Assembly (NCBI GenBank): GCA_028290905.1
Contig: JAQGIW010000272.1
Coordinates: forward strand, 1-40,603
Source: Caulobacteraceae bacterium
Lineage (GTDB): Bacteria; Pseudomonadota; Alphaproteobacteria; Caulobacterales; Caulobacteraceae
Length of the DNA: 40,603 bases
Reading direction: 5' to 3'
A program made the translations under genes and the position numbers. Under the pieces are notes generated by a model. It saw only the letters and a list, made by a program, of their open reading frames with translations. It did not search any database and was not told where the DNA came from. Positions 9,711 through 17,881 of this stretch are shown here, in pieces; position 1 is the stretch's first letter, and each line of letters begins with the position of its first letter.

Positions 9711-9829
9711 CCTCCTCCCTCCCCTTTATGGGGAGGGACAGGCCGCGCAGCGGCCAGGGTGGGGAGCCGCGGCGCCGAACCCGACCCTGACGGCTTCGCC
9801 GTCGTCCCTCCCCACTTCGGGGGGGAGGA
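9711..9829. repeat. Double-hairpin REP/BIME-like element inside the spc operon
   Basis: Two related units face each other. The left unit has TCCCTCCCC/GGGGAGGGA (716-738 of kb 9, loop TTTAT) and GGCCGC-GCA-GCGGCC (9741-9755), then AGGGTGGGG. The right unit mirrors it: CCGACCCTGA, GACGGC-TTC-GCCGTC (9789-9803), then TCCCTCCCC with GGGGGGGAGGA (9805-9829). The arrangement is that of paired REP sequences. It lies wholly between rpmD and rplO, leaving the rplO ribosome binding site (GAGGAGAGGC) intact. Confidence 0.75.
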
Positions 9830-9889
9830 TTTGTTCAACCAGCCGAGTCGGGCTCCGCCCGGCGCATAACTCCTGAGGAGAGGCATCCA

Positions 9890-10375
9890 ATGACCAGGCT
9901 CAACGAGCTTTCCCCCCGCCCGGGGTCGACCAAGGGCCGTATGCGGGTGGGCCGCGGGCCCGGGTCCGGCAAGGGCAAGACCGCCGGACGCGGCGTCAAG
10001 GGCCAAAAGGCGCGCTCCGGCGTCGCCATCCACGGCTTCGAGGGCGGCCAGATGCCGCTGCACATGCGAATGCCCAAGCGCGGCTTCAACAACATCTTCG
10101 CCAAGGACCTGGCCGAGGTGAACTTCTGGCGTCTCGAGCAGGCGATCGCCGCCGGCAAGCTCGATCCCACCAAGCCGGTCGACGGCGCGGCCCTGGTGGC
10201 GGCGGGCGTCCTGCGCCGTCAGAAGGACGGCGTGAAGCTGCTGGCCAAGGGCGAACTGACCACCAAGCTCGATATCATCGTCTATGACGCCTCCGGCCCG
10301 GCCAAGGCCGCGGTGGAGAAGGTCGGCGGCGCCCTCACCCTTACGAAGAAGGTCCCGGCGCCCGCCGAGGCCTGA
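9890..10375 (+). CDS. rplO: 50S ribosomal protein L15
   Basis: L15 is a late-assembly protein with a long N-terminal extension into 23S rRNA. The 161-residue product (E. coli 144) starts [21 protein letters not shown] and has [22 protein letters not shown] and [17 protein letters not shown] (typical L15 signatures). Its leader contains the REP-like element 9711-9829, so its dose relative to the upstream genes may be altered. secY begins 120 bases downstream. Confidence 0.97.
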   Translation: MTRLNELSPRPGSTKGRMRVGRGPGSGKGKTAGRGVKGQKARSGVAIHGFEGGQMPLHMRMPKRGFNNIFAKDLAEVNFWRLEQAIAAGKLDPTKPVDGAALVAAGVLRRQKDGVKLLAKGELTTKLDIIVYDASGPAKAAVEKVGGALTLTKKVPAPAEA

Positions 10376-10386
10376 GGGGCTGAAGA

Positions 10387-10440
10387 GATAAGCGCGCGCG
10401 CCGTCGTTTCCGCCCTCGCGTCGGCGCGCCCGAGAGCCTA
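10387..10440 (+). other. GC-rich stem-loop between rplO and secY
   Basis: GCGCGCCG and CGGCGCGC form inverted arms around an 18-base loop (roughly 10395-10428). No T run follows, so it is not a convincing terminator. The 120-base spacer otherwise holds only the secY ribosome binding site (GAGGT). Confidence 0.35.
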
Positions 10441-10495
10441 TTTGTCGAAACGTTCCATCCTTCGTATCCCGCGTCCAAAGGTTCCGAGGTAACGC

Positions 10496-11842
10496 ATGGC
10501 TTCGGCCGCCGAACAGCTTGCCGCCAACATGAATTTCGGCGCCTTCCAGAAGGCGACCGAGCTTCACAAGCGGATCTGGTTCACCCTGGTCGCCATGGTG
10601 ATCTACCGGCTGGGGACCTACATCCCCATTCCCGGGATCAACGCCGCCGCCTTCGCCCACGCCTTCGAAGGCCAGGCCAAGGGCATCCTGGGCATGTTCA
10701 ACATGTTCTCGGGCGGCGCCGTGCAGCGCATGGCGATCTTCTCGCTGAACGTCATGCCTTACATCTCGGCCTCGATCATCGTGCAGCTTCTCGGCACCAC
10801 CTATCCGCCGTGGGAGAAGCTGCGCAAGGAAGGCGGGGAGGCGGGCCGCAAGCAGCTGAACCAGTACACCCGCTACCTCACCGTGCTGCTGGCCTTGTTC
10901 CAGTCCTTCGGTATCGGCGTTGGCCTCTCCAACAGCCCGGGCATCGTCGATCATCCGGGTGTGTTCTTCATCATGTCGACCATGGTCACGCTGGTCGGCG
11001 GCACGATGTTCCTCATGTGGCTGGGCGAGCAGATGACCAGCCGCGGCGTCGGCAACGGCATTTCCCTGATCATCTTCGCCGGCATCGTGGCGCGTCTGCC
11101 CGTCGGTCTGTGGGACCTTCTGCAGGAAGCCCGGCTCGATCCCTCCAAGAGCTTCATGATCTTCGGCTATCTCCTCCTCGCCGTGGTCGTAGTCCTGGGC
11201 ATCGTGTTCATGGAGCGCGCCCAGCGGCGGCTGCTGATCGTTTATCCCAAGCGCCAGGTGGGCAACCGGATCATGGGCGGCGAGAATTCCTTCCTGCCGC
11301 TCAAGATCAACGTCTCGGGGGTCATCCCGCCGATCTTCGCCTCGTCGCTACTGCTGCTGCCGGCCACCGCCATGAGCTTCCTGGCGACCATGAAGCTGCC
11401 CCCGTGGGCGCAGTGGCTGCCGCTCGTCGTGGGACAGCTCACCCACGGCAAGCCGCTGTTCATGCTCCTGTACGGGACGCTGATCATCTTCTTCTGCTTC
11501 TTCTACACCTCGGTGGTGTTCAACCCGGACGACACGGCCGAAAACCTGCGCAAGTACGGCGGCAACCTGCCCGGCATTCGGCCCGGCAAGCGCACCGCCG
11601 AATACATCGACTATGTGCTGACCCGCCTGACCCTGATCGGCGCCGCCTACATCGCCGTGGTTTGCCTGGTGCCGGAATTCCTGGCCGGCCCCAACGGCTC
11701 CTACGCGTTCGGCGGCACCTCGATCCTCATCGTCGTCTCGGTGACCATGGATACGGTCGCCCAGATCCAGTCGCACCTGCTGGCCCACCAGTACGAGGGC
11801 CTGATCAAGAAATCCAAGCTGCGGGGCGCCAGAGCGCGATAA
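10496..11842 (+). CDS. secY: Protein translocase subunit SecY
   Basis: SecY is the channel of the inner-membrane Sec translocon, with SecE and SecG. The 448-residue product (E. coli 443) has about ten hydrophobic helices. Seen signatures are GTYIPIPGIN, the plug-region segment FNMFSGGAVQRMAIF, GTTYPPWEKLRKEGG, QMTSRGVGNGIS and the cytoplasmic loop ENLRKYGGNLPGIRPGKRT needed for SecA and ribosome contact. rpmJ (L36), which follows secY in E. coli, is absent; adk comes next, as usual in alphaproteobacteria. Confidence 0.98.
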   Translation: MASAAEQLAANMNFGAFQKATELHKRIWFTLVAMVIYRLGTYIPIPGINAAAFAHAFEGQAKGILGMFNMFSGGAVQRMAIFSLNVMPYISASIIVQLLGTTYPPWEKLRKEGGEAGRKQLNQYTRYLTVLLALFQSFGIGVGLSNSPGIVDHPGVFFIMSTMVTLVGGTMFLMWLGEQMTSRGVGNGISLIIFAGIVARLPVGLWDLLQEARLDPSKSFMIFGYLLLAVVVVLGIVFMERAQRRLLIVYPKRQVGNRIMGGENSFLPLKINVSGVIPPIFASSLLLLPATAMSFLATMKLPPWAQWLPLVVGQLTHGKPLFMLLYGTLIIFFCFFYTSVVFNPDDTAENLRKYGGNLPGIRPGKRTAEYIDYVLTRLTLIGAAYIAVVCLVPEFLAGPNGSYAFGGTSILIVVSVTMDTVAQIQSHLLAHQYEGLIKKSKLRGARAR

Positions 11843-11881
11843 CGCGGCGCCCGTGCAGGATGAGCAGGGCTCGGCGCCCTG

Positions 11882-11951
11882 GTCTGAATCATGCGCGGTG
11901 TCTAAGGCGGAGAGCGTGATTCAGACTTCAGAACGAAGTCGTTCGAGCTCC
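11882..11951. repeat. Inverted repeats between secY and adk (family A-like)
   Basis: GTCTGAATCATGC (11882-11894) is mirrored by GCGTGATTCAGAC (11914-11926) with one mismatch. GACTTC-AGAAC-GAAGTC (11924-11940) overlaps it, so two folds compete. The words TGATTCAGACTT and GAGC are shared with the dispersed family at 21237-21350. No T tract follows; readthrough to adk is likely. Confidence 0.6.
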
Positions 11952-11969
11952 AGGTAGGGGGATGGAAAC

Positions 11970-12542
11970 ATGAACCTGATCCTTTTCGGTCCGCCGGCGG
12001 CGGGGAAGGGGACGCAGGCCAAGCGGCTGGTGGACACCCGGGGGCTGACCCAGCTCTCGACGGGAGACATGCTGCGCGCGGCCATCGCGTCCGGATCCCC
12101 CCTCGGCCGCCAGGTCGAAGGCATCATGAAGCGCGGCGACCTGGTCACGGACGACATCGTGATCCGGCTCATCGAGGAGCGGCTTCCGCAGGCCGAGGCC
12201 GCCGGCGGCGCCATCTTCGACGGCTTCCCCCGCACGATCGCCCAGGCCGAAGCGCTGGACGAGATGCTGGCGCGCCGCGGCTCGCGGATCGATCTGGTGA
12301 TTCGCCTCGGCGTGGACGAAGAGGCGATCAAGAAGCGCATCGCCGGACGTTTCGCAGAATCCGGTCGACCGGACGATAATCCCGTCGCCTTCGAGAAGCG
12401 CCTGGTCGCCTACAACCGCGACACCGCCCCGCTGCTCCCCTACTACGAGGCCCAGAACAAGCTGGTCACCGTCGACGGCATGGCTCCGGTCGAGTCCGTC
12501 GCCGCCGCCATCGACGCGGCCATCGACGGCCCGAGGTTCTAG
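11970..12542 (+). CDS. adk: Adenylate kinase (short form)
   Basis: The enzyme interconverts ATP plus AMP and two ADP in the cytosol. The P-loop GPPAAGKGTQ (residues 7-16) has Ala where many members have Gly. STGDMLRAAI and FDGFPRTIAQAEAL are the AMP-binding segments. The product has 190 residues; the LID region after GRF is short and has no Cys, so this is the short, zinc-free type rather than the 214-residue E. coli form. GTAGGGGGATGG precedes the ATG. Its place between secY and rpsM is conserved in many bacteria. Confidence 0.97.
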   Translation: MNLILFGPPAAGKGTQAKRLVDTRGLTQLSTGDMLRAAIASGSPLGRQVEGIMKRGDLVTDDIVIRLIEERLPQAEAAGGAIFDGFPRTIAQAEALDEMLARRGSRIDLVIRLGVDEEAIKKRIAGRFAESGRPDDNPVAFEKRLVAYNRDTAPLLPYYEAQNKLVTVDGMAPVESVAAAIDAAIDGPRF

Positions 12543-12601
12543 TCCCTGCGCCCCTCCCTTACGCGACGGCAAGTGGGGAACCTTTTTGTCCCGCGCCGCC
12601 A

Positions 12602-12629
12602 TTGACGCCGCGCCGAGAGTTCCTATAAC
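12602..12629 (+). promoter_or_regulatory. Promoter of the alpha operon (rpsM-rpsK-rpoA-rplQ)
   Basis: TTGACGC (12602-12608) fits the Caulobacter -35 exactly. CCTATAAC (12622-12629) fits GCTANAWC except for its first base, and 13 bases lie between, within the accepted 10-14. This is the best promoter match in the window. Confidence 0.7.
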
Positions 12630-12646
12630 TAGTCCTTCCGCGAAAG

Positions 12647-12704
12647 AAGCGCGATCGGCGCGCCGGCCCCTGCCTCCAGGGCGGCCGGGCCGTTCGCGCT
12701 TTTT
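12647..12704 (+). terminator. Terminator-like hairpin in the rpsM leader (possible attenuator)
   Basis: AGCGCGA-T-CGGC (12648-12659) pairs with GCCG-T-TCGCGCT (12689-12700) with one T/T mismatch. The loop is itself self-complementary (CCGGCC/GGCCGG). Five T follow directly (12700-12704). It lies about 20 bases after the expected transcription start and before rpsM, so it could terminate upstream transcription, attenuate the alpha operon, or both. Confidence 0.6.
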
Positions 12705-12737
12705 GGCGCTGTCCGCGTTACCGAGGAGAAAAGCTGC

Positions 12738-13106
12738 GTGGCCCGTATCGCAGGCGTCAACATCCCTACCAACAAGCGCGTCGTCATTGCGCTGCAGTAC
12801 ATTTACGGAATTGGTCCCACCATGGCCCGCCAGATCGTCGACCGGGTCGGCATCACGGACGCCCGCCGGGTCAACCAGCTCACCGACCAGGAAGTCATCC
12901 AGATCCGCGAGGTGATCGACCGTGACTACCAGGTCGAGGGCGATCTGCGCCGGGAAGTCTCGGTGAACATCAAGCGCCTGATGGACCTCGCCTGCTACCG
13001 CGGCCTTCGCCACCGCAAGGGTCTGCCGGTACGCGGCCAGCGCACCCATACCAACGCCCGTACCCGCAAGGGTCCGGCCAAGCCGATCGCCGGCAAGAAG
13101 AAATAA
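12738..13106 (+). CDS. rpsM: 30S ribosomal protein S13
   Basis: S13 contacts the P-site tRNA and the 50S subunit from the 30S head. The 122-residue product (E. coli 118) starts [20 protein letters not shown] and ends [18 protein letters not shown]. The start is GTG at 12738, with GAGGAG nine bases before it. It is the first gene behind the promoter and hairpin at 12602-12704; rpsK starts 12 bases after its stop. Confidence 0.98.
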   Translation: MARIAGVNIPTNKRVVIALQYIYGIGPTMARQIVDRVGITDARRVNQLTDQEVIQIREVIDRDYQVEGDLRREVSVNIKRLMDLACYRGLRHRKGLPVRGQRTHTNARTRKGPAKPIAGKKK

Positions 13107-13118
13107 GAGAACCGTCCC

Positions 13119-13508
13119 ATGGCCAAGGAACCGGCGCGCGTCAAGAAACGCGAACGCAAGAATATTACCTCCGGCGTCGCCCACGTGAACGCCTCTTTCA
13201 ACAACACCATGATCACCATCACCGACGCCCAGGGGAACGCGATTTCCTGGTCCAGCGCCGGCACCATGGGCTTCAAGGGCTCGCGGAAGTCCACGCCCTA
13301 CGCCGCCCAGATGGCCGCCGAAGACGCGGGCAAGAAGGCCGCCGAACACGGCGTCCGCACTCTGGAAGTTAATGTTTCCGGCCCCGGCTCGGGCCGGGAG
13401 TCGGCGTTGCGGGCGTTGCAGGCCGTAGGCATGACGATCACCACGATCCGTGACGTCACCCCCATGCCGCACAACGGCTGCCGTCCGCCGAAGCGTCGGC
13501 GCGTCTAG
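13119..13508 (+). CDS. rpsK: 30S ribosomal protein S11
   Basis: S11 belongs to the 30S platform near the E-site codon. The 129-residue product has the E. coli length, with [38 protein letters not shown] and the C-terminal [19 protein letters not shown]. rpsD (S4), which follows in E. coli, is not here; rpoA comes after a 77-base gap. Confidence 0.98.
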   Translation: MAKEPARVKKRERKNITSGVAHVNASFNNTMITITDAQGNAISWSSAGTMGFKGSRKSTPYAAQMAAEDAGKKAAEHGVRTLEVNVSGPGSGRESALRALQAVGMTITTIRDVTPMPHNGCRPPKRRRV

Positions 13509-13585
13509 CGTCGAGAAGTCTCATCCATTCATCGTCGGCCCGACTGTCCGCGGCCGGCGAGGCCGCGTCCTAGGGATACGAACCC

Positions 13586-14602
13586 GTGATTGAACGAAAT
13601 TGGAATGAACTCATCCGCCCTGAAAAGCCGATGATCGAATCCGGCGCCGACGGCGCTCGCAAGGCCCGCATCATCGCCGAACCCCTCGAGCGCGGCTTCG
13701 GCGTGACGCTCGGCAACTCCCTGCGCCGGGTCCTGCTCTCCTCGCTGCAGGGCGCCGCCGTGACCGCCATCCAGATCGACGGCGTCGTCCACGAGTTTTC
13801 CTCGCTCGAGGGCGTCCGCGAGGACGTCGTCGACATCGTCCTCAACATCAAGCAGCTGGCCCTCCGGATGCACGCCGAAGGGCCCAAGCGCATGACCCTG
13901 CGCGCCACCGGGCCTGGCGCCGTCACGGCCAGCCAGATCGAGGCGCCGTCCGACATCGAGATCCTCAACCCCAAGCACGTCCTGTTGACCCTGGACGAGG
14001 GCGCCTCGGTGCGCATCGAGTTCACGGTGCAGAACGGCAAGGGTTATGTGCCCTCCGAGAAGAACCGTCCCGAGGACGCGCCGATCGGCCTGATCGCCGT
14101 GGACGCGCTCTACAGCCCGGTCAAGCGCGTGGCCTACCGCGTCGAGCCGACCCGTCAGGGCCAGAGCCTGGACTACGACAAGCTGGTCATGGAAGTGGAG
14201 ACCAACGGCGCAGTCTCGCCGGTGGACGCCGTGGCCTATGCCGCCCGCATCCTCCAGGACCAGCTGCAGGTGTTCATCACCTTCGATGAGCCGAAGAAGA
14301 AGCTCGACGGCGACGCCAAGCCGGACCTGCCGTTCAACCCGGCCCTTCTCAAGAAGGTCGACGAGTTGGAGCTGTCGGTCCGCTCGGCCAACTGTCTGAA
14401 GAACGACAACATCGTCTACATCGGCGACCTCATCCAGAAGACCGAGGCCGAGATGCTCCGCACCCCGAACTTCGGCCGCAAGTCCTTGAACGAGATCAAG
14501 GAAGTGCTGACCAACATGGGCCTGCACCTCGGCATGGATGTGCCCAACTGGCCGCCGGAAAACATCGAGGACCTGGCCAAGAAGTTCGAAGACCAGATCT
14601 GA
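13586..14602 (+). CDS. rpoA: DNA-directed RNA polymerase subunit alpha
   Basis: The alpha subunit dimerises to nucleate RNA polymerase assembly and contacts activators and UP elements. The 338-residue product (E. coli 329) begins [15 protein letters not shown] from a GTG. It has the N-terminal domain segments [18 protein letters not shown] and [14 protein letters not shown], a linker near residue 240, and a C-terminal domain with [18 protein letters not shown] and [12 protein letters not shown]. The start sequence is typical of Caulobacterales relatives. Confidence 0.98.
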   Translation: MIERNWNELIRPEKPMIESGADGARKARIIAEPLERGFGVTLGNSLRRVLLSSLQGAAVTAIQIDGVVHEFSSLEGVREDVVDIVLNIKQLALRMHAEGPKRMTLRATGPGAVTASQIEAPSDIEILNPKHVLLTLDEGASVRIEFTVQNGKGYVPSEKNRPEDAPIGLIAVDALYSPVKRVAYRVEPTRQGQSLDYDKLVMEVETNGAVSPVDAVAYAARILQDQLQVFITFDEPKKKLDGDAKPDLPFNPALLKKVDELELSVRSANCLKNDNIVYIGDLIQKTEAEMLRTPNFGRKSLNEIKEVLTNMGLHLGMDVPNWPPENIEDLAKKFEDQI

Positions 14603-14711
14603 GCCGCCAAATCCGATCGAACTTGGCCAGATCAGGCCTGACAAGAGTAGACTGAGCTGCTAAAGGGCGCGTCCTTCGTATGGGTCCGCCTGGGTTTAAG
14701 GAGTTGCAACG

Positions 14712-15122
14712 ATGCGCCACGGCTACGCCAGGCGGAAGCTCGGCCGGACCTCGGCCCACCGCACCGCGATGTTCGCCAACATGTCGGCGAGCCTGATCAA
14801 GCACGAGCAGATCGTCACCACCCTGCCCAAGGCCAAGGAACTTCGTCCCTTCGTCGAGAAGCTGGTGACCCTGGCCAAGAAGGGCGACCTGCACGCCCGC
14901 CGCATGGCCATTTCCAAGGTCCGCGACGTCGACCAGGTCGGCAAGCTGTTCTCCACCCTGGGTCCCCGCTATCAGGCCCGGGCCGGCGGCTACATCCGCG
15001 TCCTCAAGGCCGGCTTCCGCCACGGGGACAACGCCGCGATGGCGGTGATCGAATTCGTCGACCGCGACCCCGCCGCCAAGGGCCAGGACTCCGGCCCCGT
15101 CCAGAACGCCACTATCGAATAG
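14712..15122 (+). CDS. rplQ: 50S ribosomal protein L17
   Basis: L17 is a 50S protein at the tunnel exit side. The 136-residue product (E. coli 127) starts [20 protein letters not shown] and contains [20 protein letters not shown] and [17 protein letters not shown], diagnostic. AAGGAG precedes the ATG. It closes the ribosomal run; a hairpin with T-rich tail follows its stop. Confidence 0.98.
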   Translation: MRHGYARRKLGRTSAHRTAMFANMSASLIKHEQIVTTLPKAKELRPFVEKLVTLAKKGDLHARRMAISKVRDVDQVGKLFSTLGPRYQARAGGYIRVLKAGFRHGDNAAMAVIEFVDRDPAAKGQDSGPVQNATIE

Positions 15123-15129
15123 CGAGGTA

Positions 15130-15155
15130 GGAGGGCGGACGTCCCGCCTTCTTTG
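15130..15155 (+). terminator. Terminator after rplQ
   Basis: GAGGGCGG pairs with CCGCCTTC (one G/T pair) around a five-base loop, followed by TTTG. It sits just after the last gene of the ribosomal run. Confidence 0.5.
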
Positions 15156-15156
15156 T

Positions 15157-15299
15157 CCGCAGATGACGCAGATAGGCCTCGCTGCGGCGCGGGCCCGTCC
15201 TGAGCTTGATCGCGGCGCTTTGCGCCGCAAGAACAATCCCAAGCGCCAGTCAGGTTGAACGGTTCTCTCCGCGTCCGCGCGCATCTGCGTCATCTGCGG
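15157..15299. repeat. 143-bp element with perfect 17-bp terminal inverted repeats
   Basis: CCGCAGATGACGCAGAT at 15157-15173 is exactly mirrored at 15283-15299, and both ends continue into T/A-rich flanks (TTTGT outside left, AAAAATC outside right). Inside lies a small hairpin CGGCGC-TTT-GCGCCG. No open frame is seen. It looks like a MITE or a paired repeat element. Confidence 0.6.
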
Positions 15300-15369
15300 A
15301 AAAATCAGCCTCGCCTTGAAGCCGCACCGCCGCGCGGGCTAAGCACCTCCCCAACCAAGGGGAACCGCC

Positions 15370-16008
15370 ATGCTCACCGTCCACCATCTCGGCATCTCGC
15401 AGTCCGACCGCATCGTGTGGCTCTGCGAGGAACTGGATATCCCCTACGAACTCAGGAAGTACGACCGTGATCCGGTCACCCGCCTGGCCCCCGCCGCCTA
15501 CAAGGCGCTTCATCCCTGCGAGACCGCGCCGGTGATCACCGATGGCGAACTCGTCCTTGGGGAATCCGCGGCGATCATCGAGTACATCATCGCCAAATAC
15601 GGCAACGGCCGGCTCGCCCTGAAGCCCGATCACCTGAACTTCGCCGACTACCTCTACTGGTTCCACTTCGCCAACGGCTCGTTCGTGCCTGCGGGCATGA
15701 CCGACCTCGTGCTGGGGATCATCGGCATGGCCGACCAGGAAGCCGTCCGTCCCCTGCGCGCCCGGGGCGACCGCGCCTACGCCATGGCCGAGCAGCGCTT
15801 GGGCCAAGTGCCCTGGTTCGCCGGCGACGCGTTCACCGCCGCCGACATCATGATGCTTTTTCCCCTGACCACCATGCGCGTCTTCGCCCCGCGCGACCTC
15901 GCCCCCTATCCCAACATCCGCGCCTACCTCACCCGCGTCGGCGAACGTCCCGCCTTCCAGCGCGCCGCCAGGAAGGGCGACCCGGACCTCGTGCCTCTGC
16001 TCTCCTAG
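15370..16008 (+). CDS. Glutathione S-transferase family protein
   Basis: The 212-residue product has a thioredoxin-like N-terminal domain (MLTVHHLGISQSDRIVWLCE, then CETAPVITDGELVLGESAAI, the cis-Pro and glutathione-binding region at about 55-75) and an all-helical C-terminal domain with the N-capping motif FTAADIMM near residue 157. Members conjugate or reduce electrophiles with glutathione. A Ser in SQSD could be the catalytic residue; the substrate is unknown. The gene stands alone, with AAGGGG before its ATG. Confidence 0.88.
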   Translation: MLTVHHLGISQSDRIVWLCEELDIPYELRKYDRDPVTRLAPAAYKALHPCETAPVITDGELVLGESAAIIEYIIAKYGNGRLALKPDHLNFADYLYWFHFANGSFVPAGMTDLVLGIIGMADQEAVRPLRARGDRAYAMAEQRLGQVPWFAGDAFTAADIMMLFPLTTMRVFAPRDLAPYPNIRAYLTRVGERPAFQRAARKGDPDLVPLLS

Positions 16009-16025
16009 GTTAGCCGCCTAGCCGT

Positions 16026-16077
16026 GGAGCGCGGGCGTCCCGCCCGCGAAAAGACGCGGGCAGGATGCCCGCGCTCC
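16026..16077. repeat. Cruciform-type palindrome
   Basis: Outer arms GGAGCGCGGGC (16026-16036) and GCCCGCGCTCC (16067-16077) enclose inner arms GCCCGCG and CGCGGGC around AAAAGA. It may serve as terminator for the upstream transferase gene, but no T run follows; a dispersed intergenic repeat is more likely. Confidence 0.55.
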
Positions 16078-16089
16078 GCTGCGAGGGCC

Positions 16090-16119
16090 TTGACTCTCAT
16101 GTCGAAATAGTTGTTAGAA
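16090..16119 (+). promoter_or_regulatory. Candidate promoter of the VOC-ArsR-SRPBCC-MFS operon
   Basis: TTGACT at 16090-16095 is followed after 18 bases by TTAGAA, in a locally A/T-rich stretch (16100-16135) just before the first VOC gene. Confidence 0.3.
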
Positions 16120-16156
16120 ATCGAAAATATTTCTTCTGAGGACAAGGAACTGCGCT

Positions 16157-16612
16157 ATGGCCGACAAACGCTCAACGCTCATCTCCGCCGTCGTCTATCG
16201 CGACCCGCGCGCCGCCTTGGCCTGGCTGGAGAAGGCTTTCGGTTTCGAGACCGTCATGCTGATCGAGGACCCCTCCGGCGAGATCGCCCATTCAGAGATG
16301 CGCTTTGGAGACACCCTGATCATGGTCGGCCAGGAGTGGGACGAGAATCACAAGAGCCCGTCCTCCCTCGGCGGCAAGAACACTCAGTCCCTGCACATCC
16401 ACATCGACACCGACATCGGCGCCCATTTCGAGCAAGCCAAGGCGGCCGGCGCCGAGGTGATCGCGGCGCCCGAGACCCAATTCTACGGCGACCGCACATA
16501 CCGCTGCCGCGATCCCGAGGGCCATATCTGGACCGTCGGCCAGACAGTGAAGGTCGTGACCCGCGAGGAGGCCGAGGTCGCCAGCGGGCTGAAGATCACC
16601 GGGTGGGTGTGA
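16157..16612 (+). CDS. VOC (glyoxalase/PhnB-like) protein 1
   Basis: The 151-residue product is a single VOC module pair: VVYRDPRAALAWLEKAFGFE, AHSEMRFGDTLIMVG, LHIHIDTDIGAHFEQAKAAG and GDRTYRCRDPEGHIWTVGQ. The PhnB/YhlI type lacks a known reaction in most cases; some relatives bind toxins or drugs. It is the first of three tandem paralogues (with 16614-17057 and 17091-17540) that share FYRDP-AAL-WLE-AFGFET; the next gene starts two bases after its stop. The neighbours (ArsR, SRPBCC, efflux pump) suggest a stress or detoxification role, which is inference. Confidence 0.9.
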   Translation: MADKRSTLISAVVYRDPRAALAWLEKAFGFETVMLIEDPSGEIAHSEMRFGDTLIMVGQEWDENHKSPSSLGGKNTQSLHIHIDTDIGAHFEQAKAAGAEVIAAPETQFYGDRTYRCRDPEGHIWTVGQTVKVVTREEAEVASGLKITGWV

Positions 16613-16613
16613 C

Positions 16614-17057
16614 ATGTCGCCCTTCACCCCCGTCGTCTTCTACCGCGACCCGCTGGCCGCGTTGAAATGGCTTGAGCAGGCCTTCGGTTTCGAGACCAGC
16701 ATGCTGGTGACCGACGCCGCCGGGGCCGTCGGTCACGCGGAGATGAGCTTCGCGGGCGGCAAGGTCGGGGTCGGCGGTGAATGGTCGTCACCGGAATTCC
16801 TCGGTCCGGCGGCGATGAAGAGCCCGGCGTCGATGGGGGGCGCCGGGAGCCAGTTCATCCGCGTCGCCTTTCAGGAGGGGATCGACGAGCATTGCGCCAG
16901 GGCCCGGGCGGCCGGGGCGCGGATCACCCAGCCGCCGACCGATCAGTTCTACGGCGCCCGCGTCTATCGCGCCCTGGACCTGGAAGGCCACGTCTGGTGC
17001 TTCGACCAACCGATCGCGGCGCCGAGCATCCCTGAGATGGAAAGGCCAGCGGCCTGA
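16614..17057 (+). CDS. VOC (glyoxalase/PhnB-like) protein 2
   Basis: The 147-residue product repeats the pattern of its neighbour: VVFYRDPLAALKWLEQAFGF, GHAEMSFAGGKVGVGGEW, EHCARARAAGARITQPP and YGARVYRALDLEGHVWCFDQ. The central loop (FLGPAAMKSPASMGG) differs from paralogue 1, so substrate pockets probably differ. It starts one base after the stop of paralogue 1; a 33-base gap with AAAGGAG leads to paralogue 3. Confidence 0.88.
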   Translation: MSPFTPVVFYRDPLAALKWLEQAFGFETSMLVTDAAGAVGHAEMSFAGGKVGVGGEWSSPEFLGPAAMKSPASMGGAGSQFIRVAFQEGIDEHCARARAAGARITQPPTDQFYGARVYRALDLEGHVWCFDQPIAAPSIPEMERPAA

Positions 17058-17090
17058 CCATCAGGTCTTCACTCTAGAAAGGAGCAAGTC

Positions 17091-17540
17091 ATGGATCGTC
17101 CGGTCATTTCCCCACTGCTCTTCTACCGCGATCCCAAGGCCGCCCTGGCCTTCCTGCAGAACGCCTTCGGTTTCGAAACCCGGCTGGTGGTGGAGGACGG
17201 GCAGGGTGGGGTGATCCACTCCGAGAGCTTCTTCGGGCCGGAACTGGTCATGGTCTGCGGTCCTCCCAGTGGCCGGTGGGCGGCGCCAGGGGACCTCGGC
17301 GGCCGTCGGACAGGCTCTGTGCACGTGCAGCTCGAGGAGGGGATCGACGCCCACTGCGAGCGCGCGCGCGCCGCCGGGGCCCTGATCGAGCGGGAGCCGG
17401 CCGACCAACCCTACGGCGACCGTGTCTACACCTGCCTTGATCCGGAGGGGCACAGCTGGTCGTTCGGCCAGACCCTCGAGGTCATGTCGCCCCCCGAGAT
17501 GGCCGAGGCGACGGGCCGCGAGATTCGCGAAACCCTGTGA
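17091..17540 (+). CDS. VOC (glyoxalase/PhnB-like) protein 3
   Basis: The 149-residue product shows LLFYRDPKAALAFLQNAFGF, the signature of this tandem family, then VHVQLEEGIDAHCERARAAG and YGDRVYTCLDPEGHSWSFGQ. GAAAGGAGCAAGTC precedes its ATG. Its TGA overlaps the GTG of the ArsR gene by three bases (GTGA), so the regulator is translated by coupling with it. Confidence 0.9.
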   Translation: MDRPVISPLLFYRDPKAALAFLQNAFGFETRLVVEDGQGGVIHSESFFGPELVMVCGPPSGRWAAPGDLGGRRTGSVHVQLEEGIDAHCERARAAGALIEREPADQPYGDRVYTCLDPEGHSWSFGQTLEVMSPPEMAEATGREIRETL

Positions 17541-17881
17541 CCGCGGTCGCCGCCCGCGGTCTCGACGCCACCCTCGCCGCCCTGGCCGATCCCCATCGGC
17601 GCCGGGTCGTCGAGCTGCTGCGGGAGCGACCGCGGCCGGCCGGCGAGCTCGCGCGCGCCGTGGGGGTGCCGCCTCCGGCCATGAGCCGCCACCTGCGGAC
17701 GCTCAAGAGCTGCGGCCTGCTCGAAGAGTCGCATCCCCAGTTCGACGCCCGCGTACGCATCTACGCCCTGAGGACCGAGCCGATGATCGAATTGACGCGC
17801 TGGCTGGAAGAGACCGAGCGGATGTGGAGCGAGCAGCTCGTCGCCTTCAAGGAACATCTGGAGAAGGCGGACGGCGCGTGA
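17537..17881 (+). CDS. ArsR-family winged-helix repressor
   Basis: The 114-residue product has the ArsR fold: LAALADPHRRRVVELLRERP, then the recognition helix region VGVPPPAMSRHLRTLKSCGL and the wing VRIYALRTEPM. The metal-site motif ELCVCDL is missing, so it belongs to the non-metal type commonly paired with an AHSA1/SRPBCC gene. The GTG start overlaps the VOC3 stop, and its TGA overlaps the next GTG. It probably controls its own operon in response to a small molecule; the operator was not identified. Confidence 0.92.
   Translation: MTAVAARGLDATLAALADPHRRRVVELLRERPRPAGELARAVGVPPPAMSRHLRTLKSCGLLEESHPQFDARVRIYALRTEPMIELTRWLEETERMWSEQLVAFKEHLEKADGA

Noticed and set aside
10810-11919. 369-codon frame inside secY
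   Set aside because: It is an out-of-frame shadow of secY with Arg/Pro-rich composition typical of GC-rich antisense or shifted frames.
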